Below are positions 58,591 to 64,000 of a DNA stretch of 64,000 bases, in pieces; the stretch's first letter is position 1, and every line of letters starts with the position of its first letter. This stretch comes from Caldovatus sediminis (GTDB lineage: Bacteria; Pseudomonadota; Alphaproteobacteria; Acetobacterales; Acetobacteraceae). A model generated the notes under the pieces. It searched no databases, was not told the DNA's origin, and saw nothing but the letters and a program-made list of their open reading frames with translations. Both the position numbers and the translations under genes were made by a program. The stretch lies in assembly GCF_014644455.1 (NCBI RefSeq), contig NZ_BMKS01000017.1, positions 1 to 64,000 on the forward strand, in the 5' to 3' direction.

Positions 58591-59445
58591 ATGACCGAGC
58601 CGCGCGACCAGCCCCCGATCGGCGAGGACGACCTGCAGGCCTATGTGGACGAGCGGCTCGACGCCGCGCGCCTCGCCCATGTCCGCCGCTACCTTGCGGA
58701 GCATCCGGAGGCGGCGGCCCGCGTGCGCGCCTTCGCGGCGCAGCGCGACGCGCTCCGCTCCGCCCTCGCGCACAAGGCGAGCGAGCCGATCCCGGCCAGG
58801 CTGCGGGTGGCGCATCTGCGCGCCGGGCTGCGCCAGCGCCGCTGGCGCCAGCTCCGCGGGGCGGCGGCGGCGGTGCTGCTGGTGCTGCTGGGCGCCGGGG
58901 CGGGCTGGCTCGCCCGCGGCGGCTGGATGGGACCGGCCGCACCCGACGCGCCGCCGATGGCCGAGGCCGCCGCGGCCCACCGCGTCTTCGCGCAGGAGGC
59001 GCGCCGCCCCGCCGTGCTGGTCGCCGCCGATGCCGACGACCTCGCGGACTGGCTGACGGAGCGGCTCCGGACCCCGGTCGTCGTGCCGGACCTGCTGGCC
59101 GCGGGGTTCCGGCCGCTGGACGGCCATCTGCTGCCCTCGCCCCACGGCCCCGCGGGGGTGGTGATGTACGAGCGGGTCGGGGGCGACACCCGGCTCTCGT
59201 TCTACGTGCGGCCGGCGCCCGGCACGCCGGCGGAACCGCTGCGCTGCGCCGACCATCCGGGCGGGTACGTGACCTACTACTGGTTCGACGGCCGGCTCGG
59301 CTACGCGGTGACGGCCGCGTTGCCGCGCGAGGAACTGCGCGAGGTCGCCTTCGCGGCGGCACGCGAGGTGCGGGCGGGGCCGCGGCGCCGCGCCGACACC
59401 CGGATGGCCAGCGGCCAAGCATCGCCGCGGGTCTGCGTCGGCTGA
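58591..59445 (+). CDS. Transmembrane anti-sigma factor
   Basis: The 284-residue protein begins with an anti-sigma-like helical region (IGEDDLQAYVDERLDAARLAHVRRYLAEHPEAAARV), a pattern of RsiW/ChrR-class and FecR-type anti-sigma domains but without the zinc HxxxCxxC motif. One membrane helix follows at about residues 91-107 (AAAAVLLVLLGAGAGWLA). The periplasmic domain has ADDLADWLTERLRTPVVVPDLLAAGF and GYVTYYWFDGRLGYAVTAAL. It would hold the upstream sigma factor at the membrane and sense a periplasmic signal, perhaps sulfite. Confidence 0.85.
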   Translation: MTEPRDQPPIGEDDLQAYVDERLDAARLAHVRRYLAEHPEAAARVRAFAAQRDALRSALAHKASEPIPARLRVAHLRAGLRQRRWRQLRGAAAAVLLVLLGAGAGWLARGGWMGPAAPDAPPMAEAAAAHRVFAQEARRPAVLVAADADDLADWLTERLRTPVVVPDLLAAGFRPLDGHLLPSPHGPAGVVMYERVGGDTRLSFYVRPAPGTPAEPLRCADHPGGYVTYYWFDGRLGYAVTAALPREELREVAFAAAREVRAGPRRRADTRMASGQASPRVCVG

Positions 59446-59483
59446 GAGAGAGCCGGCAAACCATCCCCGAGGGAGGAACAGCC

Positions 59484-60827
59484 ATGAAGCAGAAGCGACA
59501 GATCGGCCGTCCGGAGCGCGGACTGCTCGAGCTCTACCAGGACGATCCGGAACGGGCGGACGCGCTGGTCTGGGGCCGCCGCGGCGCGCTCCGGGGCGCC
59601 GCCCTCGCCTCGATGGGGGCCGCGCTCGGCGCCGCGATCCCGTTCGCCGGGCGGATGCCGGAGGGGCTCCTGCCCGCCGCGCTCGCCCAGCCAGCCCCGT
59701 CGGGGGGCGGCGGCCAGGGCGGCCCGCAGATGATCCGGCTCGAGGGCAAGGAGCCCCTGATCCTGCAGGGCGAGCGGCCGCTGAACGCGGAGACGCCCGA
59801 GACGCTGCTCGACGACGAGGTGACGCCGGCCTCGAAGATGTTCGTCCGCAACAACGGCCAGGTGCCGGAGGCGCCCCGCGACCCGCGGGCCTGGAAGATC
59901 CGCATCGACGGAGAGGTCAACCAGCCGCTCGAGATCACGGTCGGCGAGCTCGAGGGCGGGCGCTTCCCGCTGGTGACGCGCCGGCTGCAGCTCGAGTGCG
60001 GCGGCAACGGCCGCTCCTTCTTCTCGCCGCAGACCCGCGGCAACCAGTGGGGCAACGGCGCCGTCTCCTGCGGCGAGTGGACGGGGGTGCGGCTGCGCGA
60101 CCTGCTGCAGGCCGCCGGCCTGAAGGAGAGCGGGAAGTTCACCGGGCACTTCGGCGCCGACCCCCACCTCTCGGGCGACCCGAACCGGCAGGCGATCAGC
60201 CGCGGCATGCGGATCGAGAAGGCGCTCGACGAGGACACGATCATCGCGATCCGGCTGAACGGAGAGCCGATCCCGCTGATCCACGGCGCCCCGGCGCGGC
60301 TGGTCACGCCTGGCTGGCCGGGCTCGCTGAGCCAGAAGTGGCTGACGCGCATCTGGATCCGCGACCGGCCCCACGACGGCCAGGGCATGGGCGGCACCTC
60401 CTACCGCGTGCCGGTGCAGCCGATCGTCCCGGGCAGCCGCAACGACGGGCGCGACTTCGTGGACCTCGAATCCATGCCGGTGCGCTCGGTCCTCACCAAC
60501 ATCGCGCACGGGACGCGCCTGCCGGCGGGCACGCGGAACCTGGACGTCCGCGGCTTCGCCTGGGCCGGAGACAAGACCGTGCGGGCGGTACACGTCTCCG
60601 TGGACTACGGCGCGACCTGGCACGAGATGCGGGTGGCCGATCCCGCCAACCGTTACGCCTGGCAGCGCTGGAGCGGCCGCGTGAGCCTGCCGACCGACGG
60701 CTACTACGAGATCTGGTATCGCGCGACCGACAGCGACGGGCGCATGCAGCCCCATGTGGCGGGGAACTGGAACCCGCAGGGCTACGGCGCCAACCCGATC
60801 AGCCGCGCGGCGGTACTGGTCGGCTAG
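59484..60827 (+). CDS. Sulfite dehydrogenase, molybdopterin subunit (SorA/SoxC type)
   Basis: The 447-residue enzyme has a Tat-like leader (WGRRGALRGAALASMGAALGAAIPF) and the sulfite oxidase fold: MFVRNNGQVPE, the Moco-binding Cys172 in LQLECGGNGRSFF, WGNGAVSCGEWTGVRL, HGAPARLVTPGWPG, and the dimerisation domain with FAWAGDKTVRAVHVSVDYGATW and NWNPQGYGANPI. It oxidises sulfite to sulfate in the periplasm and passes electrons to the cytochrome encoded next. Its cofactor needs moaB, moaD and moaE, all in the window. A GGGAGG ribosome site precedes ATG 59484. Confidence 0.9.
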   Translation: MKQKRQIGRPERGLLELYQDDPERADALVWGRRGALRGAALASMGAALGAAIPFAGRMPEGLLPAALAQPAPSGGGGQGGPQMIRLEGKEPLILQGERPLNAETPETLLDDEVTPASKMFVRNNGQVPEAPRDPRAWKIRIDGEVNQPLEITVGELEGGRFPLVTRRLQLECGGNGRSFFSPQTRGNQWGNGAVSCGEWTGVRLRDLLQAAGLKESGKFTGHFGADPHLSGDPNRQAISRGMRIEKALDEDTIIAIRLNGEPIPLIHGAPARLVTPGWPGSLSQKWLTRIWIRDRPHDGQGMGGTSYRVPVQPIVPGSRNDGRDFVDLESMPVRSVLTNIAHGTRLPAGTRNLDVRGFAWAGDKTVRAVHVSVDYGATWHEMRVADPANRYAWQRWSGRVSLPTDGYYEIWYRATDSDGRMQPHVAGNWNPQGYGANPISRAAVLVG

Positions 60828-60849
60828 GCCACGGCGCGGCGTGCCGGCG

Positions 60850-61332
60850 ATGACGCTGACGAGGGCCCTGGTCGTCTGCCTGATCCTGACCGTCGTCGTG
60901 CTGTTCGGCCAGAAGCACGGCCTCTGGGGCGTGCGGGAGGCGGCGCGGCCGCCGCCCCCGACGCCGGCCGCCATCGCGTTCCAGCGCGCGCAGCAGGAGG
61001 CGGCGGCGCGCGAGGCCGCGGCGCGGGAGGAAGCCGCCCGCCTCGCCGCGGTGGCGCAGCCGGAGGAGACGCCCGACGTGCTGCCGCCCGGCGAGGGGCG
61101 CGAGGAGACCTTCGCCGCCTGCACCGCCTGCCACAGCACCGCGGTCATCCGCCGCTCGCGTCTCAGCCGCGAGCGATGGGACGAGCTGATCGACTGGATG
61201 GTCGAGCGGCAGGGGATGAACCCGCTGGATGCCGAGCATCGGCGGCTGATCGTGGACTACCTCGCGACGGCCTTCCCCGAAGCGCCGCCCGCCGCCGGCC
61301 GGCGCGCGGTCAGCCCCTTCCTCACCGACTGA
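60850..61332 (+). CDS. Membrane-anchored monohaem cytochrome c (SorB-like)
   Basis: The 160-residue protein has one N-terminal membrane anchor (ALVVCLILTVVVLFG), an Ala/Glu-rich spacer that may be helical, and a small cytochrome c domain with the haem motif CTACHS and the axial Met probably in QGMNPLD. SorB-type cytochromes take electrons from sulfite dehydrogenase. It is 22 bases after the molybdopterin subunit gene. GTG 60841 is an alternative start. The gap 61333-61545 after it holds no gene. Confidence 0.87.
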   Translation: MTLTRALVVCLILTVVVLFGQKHGLWGVREAARPPPPTPAAIAFQRAQQEAAAREAAAREEAARLAAVAQPEETPDVLPPGEGREETFAACTACHSTAVIRRSRLSRERWDELIDWMVERQGMNPLDAEHRRLIVDYLATAFPEAPPAAGRRAVSPFLTD

Positions 61333-61545
61333 GCGGGGGGCGCGCGGCGCGTGGTTTCGCTGTCGCCTGCGCGGCCCGCCTCAGGGCCGGCGCCTGAGCA
61401 TGGTGGCGGCGGAGCCGGCGCGGCACCGGCTGCGCAGGACCTCGCCCGTCGGTGCGGCCGGAGTGCAGGTCGCCGCCGCACCGGAGCGGCGCCGGTCCCC
61501 GTGCGCGCGGCGGCCGGCTGCCCTTGCGGCGCATTGCGCCCAACC

Positions 61546-61649
61546 CTAGGGCCGATCGCCGACGGCCGGAAACCGCCGGGAGCGTGAATCGGCTCGGCCG
61601 ACGACGAGCAGGAGCCGTTGCAGCGGGCACGGCGAGGCGAAAACGGCTC
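61546..61649 (-). repeat. Dispersed 105-bp structured repeat, copy B
   Basis: This is copy A (18784-18889) in the opposite orientation, about 88 percent identical by eye with a 3-base gap. It ends exactly at AAACGGCTC, where the IS3 remnant starts, so its boundary agrees with that of copy A. The terminal GAGCCGTT/AACGGCTC pairing is kept in the complement. Confidence 0.75.
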
Positions 61650-61953
61650 TGGCCGAGGCGGGCATCGGGCCCTCGGTTGGCAGCGTCGGCGACAGCTACG
61701 ACGATGCGCCGGCCGAGAGCGCCATCGGCCTGTTCAGATCGAGCTCATCCGCCGCCGCTGCTGGCGTGGGTTGGAGGCCGTGGAGTTCGCCACCCTGGAA
61801 TGGGTGGACCGGTTCAACAACCGCCGCCTCCACGAGCCGATCGTCAACATCCCTGCCGCCGAGGCGGAGGCGCGCCACCATACCCCACAGGAGCCCACAC
61901 CCCTGGCGGCGGAACCCACGCCAAACAGCCTCCGGCAAACCCGCCGCGGTTCA
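61650..61953 (+). mobile_element. IS3-family transposase (orfB) C-terminal remnant with right end
   Basis: The frame at 61650 reads LAEAGIGPSVGSVGDSYDD, the well-known stretch around the DDE Asp of IS3 orfB (usually GDSYDNALAE). A frameshift near 61733 leads to LIRRRCWRGLEAVEFATLEWVDRFNNRRLHEP and IPAAEAEARHH, the end of that transposase. The right terminal sequence looks like CCTCCGGCAAACCCGCCGCGGTTCA, ending near 61953. The left 80 percent of the element is missing. Confidence 0.8.
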
Positions 61954-62045
61954 CCATTCGCCTCCGCCAACGCCTTGCTCTACGCCGCCTCCACCATCGT
62001 CCTTCTGCGTCGCGTCGCACGTTCCGCATGAGATTCGAGACAGAC
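61954..62045 (+). mobile_element. IS5-family transposase C-terminal remnant
   Basis: Directly after the IS3 end the sequence reads FASANALLYAASTIVLLRRVARSA and stops at TGA 62029-62031, which is the usual C-terminus of an IS5-type transposase. GATTCGAGACAGACCCTC just after the stop looks like its terminal repeat. The IS3 element seems to have inserted into an older IS5 copy, and most of both has since been lost. The addA stop codon lies right behind it. Confidence 0.6.
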
Positions 62046-62047
62046 CC

Positions 62048-64000
62048 TCAGGACGGCGGGTAGCGGTCGAGCAGCTCGCCCGGCAGGGGCATCAGCCGCG
62101 CGCCATAGGTCCAGACCAGGGCGCACTCCACCGCGCGGCCGGGGAAGGCCGCCTGGAGCACCGCGCGGTAGGCGGCCATCTGGCGCAGGTAGAGCGGCGG
62201 CACGTCCTCGGCCCGCGCCGGCGGCGGGCGGTTGGTCTTGTAGTCGAGCACCAGCACCCGGCCCGGCGTCACCACCAGGCGGTCCACCTGGCCGGCGATC
62301 AGCCGCCCGCCGACGCGGCCGGCGATCGGCGCCTCGGCGAGGCTGCCGGGGCCGAAGGCGACGGCGATCTCGCTCCGGCGCAGCAGGGCGAGCACCTCCT
62401 CCAGCGTCTCGCGCTGCTCCTCCGCGCTCAGCCCGTGGCCGGGGCGGGCGAGGAACTTGCGCGCGGCGGCCGCCCGCTCGGCCGGCGGGTGGTCCGGCAG
62501 GTGCTGCAGCAGGGCGTGGACGAGCTGGCCGCGGCGGAAGCGCCGCCCGGCGGGGTCGGCCTGGCCGCGCGGCGCGGCGGCCGGCATCTCGCGCTCGCCC
62601 GGCGGCGCCGAGGGGGCGATCGCCGCCTCGGCGGCCTCGGGCGGGGCGGGGCGGTGGGCCCAGTCCGGCAGGGGCGTTGTCGCGGCCTCTCCGGCCGCGA
62701 CCGGGCGCCGGCGATCGAAGGGCGGGACGGTCTGCGGGGAGTCGCAGCGCAGGAGCCGGTCGCCCGCGAAGCCGCAATCCTGCGGCGCGCCGAAGGCGGC
62801 CGGGTCGAAGGGCAGCTCCGCCGCGCCCTCCAGCCGGCGGAAGCCCGCGGCGATCAGGTCGTACCAGCAGCCGGCGGGGCGCTTCTTCCTCTGCCAGCCG
62901 CAGACCAGCAGCCGGTCCTCGGCGCGGGTGAGGGCGACGTAGAGCAGCCGGTGCTCCTCCTCGGCGCGCTTGCGCTTCTCGGCCTCGAGCAGCGCGGCGT
63001 AGGCGGGGGCGTGGTGCTCCCTGCGCGGCGCCCAGAGCGGCAGGCCGTCCGCGGTCCAGCGCACGGCGCGGTCCTCCCGGCCGGTGCCGACCGTGTCGGG
63101 CAGGATGACGACCGGCGCCTCCAGCCCCTTGGCGCCGTGCACGGTCATGATGCGCACGGCGTCGGCGGCGGACTCCGCCTCGCGCTTCACCTCCGCGCCG
63201 CCCTGGCGGAGCCAGTGGACGAAGCCCTGCAGGCTCGGCGGGTGGGCGCGCTCGTAGGCGAGGGCGGCGTTGAGGAACTCGTCCACCGGGTCCGCCGCGT
63301 CCGGGCCGAGGCGGGCGAGGAGCTTCACGCGCCCGCGGTGCTCGCCGAGCACCTCGGCGAACAGGGCGTGCGGGGTGATCAGGTCGGCGCGCGCCATGAG
63401 CCGCGCGATCCACTCCGCCGCGGCGGCGAGGCGCGGCTCTTCCGCGGAGCCGCGATGCGCGCGCAGCGCCTCCCACAGCGAGCCGGGGCGGTCGTGGGCG
63501 AGGGCGAAGAGCTCGTCCTCGGTGAGGCCGACCAGCGGGCTCTTGAGCAGCGCGGCGAGCTGCAGGTCGTCCTCCGGCAGCAGCAGCACGTCGGCGAGCG
63601 CGAGCAGGTCCTGCACCGCGATCTGCTCGACGAGCGCGATGCGGTCGGGGCCGCCGACGGGGACGCCGCGCTCCTTCAGCGCGCGGACGAGGCGCGGGAC
63701 GAAGCCGCCGGTGCGGCGGCGGACCAGGACGAGGATGTCGCCCGGGCGCATCGCCCGGCCGCGGGCGGGCAGCGGCTCGCCCTCGCGCAGCCAGGTCGCG
63801 ATGCGGGCGGCGAGGGCCTCGGCGAGCAGCGCCTCGGGGCCGGCGGCGTGGCGCGGCGGCTCGTCCGGCACCTCCCAGGGCGGGGGGTCCTCGACCTCGC
63901 CGGCCTCCAGCATCGGCCAGAGCTCGACGGCGCCGGCCTGGCCGACGCGGTCGGGGCGGTGGCTCAGGCGCTCGCCCTCGCCGACCACGCCGTCGCGCGC
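62048..64000 (-). CDS. addA: Double-strand break repair helicase-nuclease AddA, C-terminal part
   Basis: The gene runs off the right edge; at least 650 residues of a protein of about 1150 are present. Visible are helicase motifs (GDILVLVRRR; MTVHGAKGLEAPVVILPDTV, motif V; EEHRLLYVALTRAEDRLLVCGW, motif VI) and the C-terminal RecB-like nuclease domain with RFRRGQLVHALLQHLP, GQVDRLVVTPGRVLVLDYKTN, holding the Asp and Lys of the active site, and LRQMAAYRAVL. AddA with AddB resects DNA ends for RecA. ATGs inside the window are internal. The 3' end abuts the IS remnants, and the last residues MPLPGELLDRYPPS look normal. Confidence 0.93.
   Translation of the reverse strand, partial: ARDGVVGEGERLSHRPDRVGQAGAVELWPMLEAGEVEDPPPWEVPDEPPRHAAGPEALLAEALAARIATWLREGEPLPARGRAMRPGDILVLVRRRTGGFVPRLVRALKERGVPVGGPDRIALVEQIAVQDLLALADVLLLPEDDLQLAALLKSPLVGLTEDELFALAHDRPGSLWEALRAHRGSAEEPRLAAAAEWIARLMARADLITPHALFAEVLGEHRGRVKLLARLGPDAADPVDEFLNAALAYERAHPPSLQGFVHWLRQGGAEVKREAESAADAVRIMTVHGAKGLEAPVVILPDTVGTGREDRAVRWTADGLPLWAPRREHHAPAYAALLEAEKRKRAEEEHRLLYVALTRAEDRLLVCGWQRKKRPAGCWYDLIAAGFRRLEGAAELPFDPAAFGAPQDCGFAGDRLLRCDSPQTVPPFDRRRPVAAGEAATTPLPDWAHRPAPPEAAEAAIAPSAPPGEREMPAAAPRGQADPAGRRFRRGQLVHALLQHLPDHPPAERAAAARKFLARPGHGLSAEEQRETLEEVLALLRRSEIAVAFGPGSLAEAPIAGRVGGRLIAGQVDRLVVTPGRVLVLDYKTNRPPPARAEDVPPLYLRQMAAYRAVLQAAFPGRAVECALVWTYGARLMPLPGELLDRYPPS

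Overview
The window is a contiguous piece of a very GC-rich bacterial chromosome (coding third positions are almost all G or C). The gene set points to an alphaproteobacterium: F0 ATP synthase genes in a cluster of their own with both b and b-prime subunits, hemC-hemD followed by a mitofilin-like gene and hemY, AddA rather than RecB, ETF-ubiquinone oxidoreductase, a Coq7 hydroxylase and ubiquinone-based respiration. An Acetobacteraceae/Roseomonas-like member of the Rhodospirillales sensu lato is my inference; no rRNA or tRNA gene is present to confirm it.

Layout. 0-1.9 kb: a cyclohexanecarboxylate-type ring degradation locus (badH and the first codons of a badI-like gene), with a decayed MarR-type regulator on the other side of a promoter region that carries two palindromes. 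1.9-13.1 kb: a ThDP enzyme, the haem cluster hemC-hemD-mitofilin-hemY (minus), tsaD, a frameshifted secreted-protein gene, an FkbM methyltransferase, rlmJ and gpsA. 13.4-20.1 kb: trehalose synthesis (otsB-otsA), a GST, dsbB-coq7, a peroxiredoxin-fold/2OG-oxygenase fusion, DUF488 and DUF2889 genes. 20.2-31.4 kb: uvrB, a FolM-like reductase and folB, an AT-richer intergenic region, uvrC-pgsA, a lipoprotein, moaD-moaE, a membrane protein and a Lon-like AAA ATPase. 31.6-36.7 kb: a frameshifted beta-propeller gene, a truncated YeeE gene, the F0 operon (atpI-B-E-b'-b) and a heavily deleted ABC exporter. 36.8-40.3 kb: mgtC, then a two-gene island of visibly lower GC: a gamma-class adenine methyltransferase overlapping an unrecognised protein with a nuclease-like D...SxK motif. 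40.3-53.4 kb: etfQO, a uracil-DNA glycosylase without cysteines, a lytic transglycosylase, moaB, an IS5 relic, a CorC/HlyC protein, a PEBP protein, a YeeE/YedE pair, a second RpoD-like sigma factor and an SGNH hydrolase. 53.4-64 kb: an MDR dehydrogenase that has lost every zinc ligand, a stand-alone THUMP protein divergent from rtcA, a flavin monooxygenase, an ECF sigma/anti-sigma/sulfite dehydrogenase/cytochrome c operon, a graveyard of IS3 and IS5 remnants, and the 3' part of addA.

Three themes join the genes. First, sulfur: the ECF-controlled sulfite dehydrogenase, a divergent flavin monooxygenase of a family that can release sulfite, YeeE transporters (one pair intact, one broken) and molybdenum cofactor genes (moaB, moaD, moaE) that would serve the sulfite dehydrogenase. 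Second, genome decay: a regulator, a propeller, an ABC exporter, a YeeE copy and several IS elements are broken in recognisable ways, and a 105-bp repeat sits at gene ends. Third, a possible new restriction-modification or defence pair at 37.8-40.3 kb, which is the best candidate for an undescribed system here.
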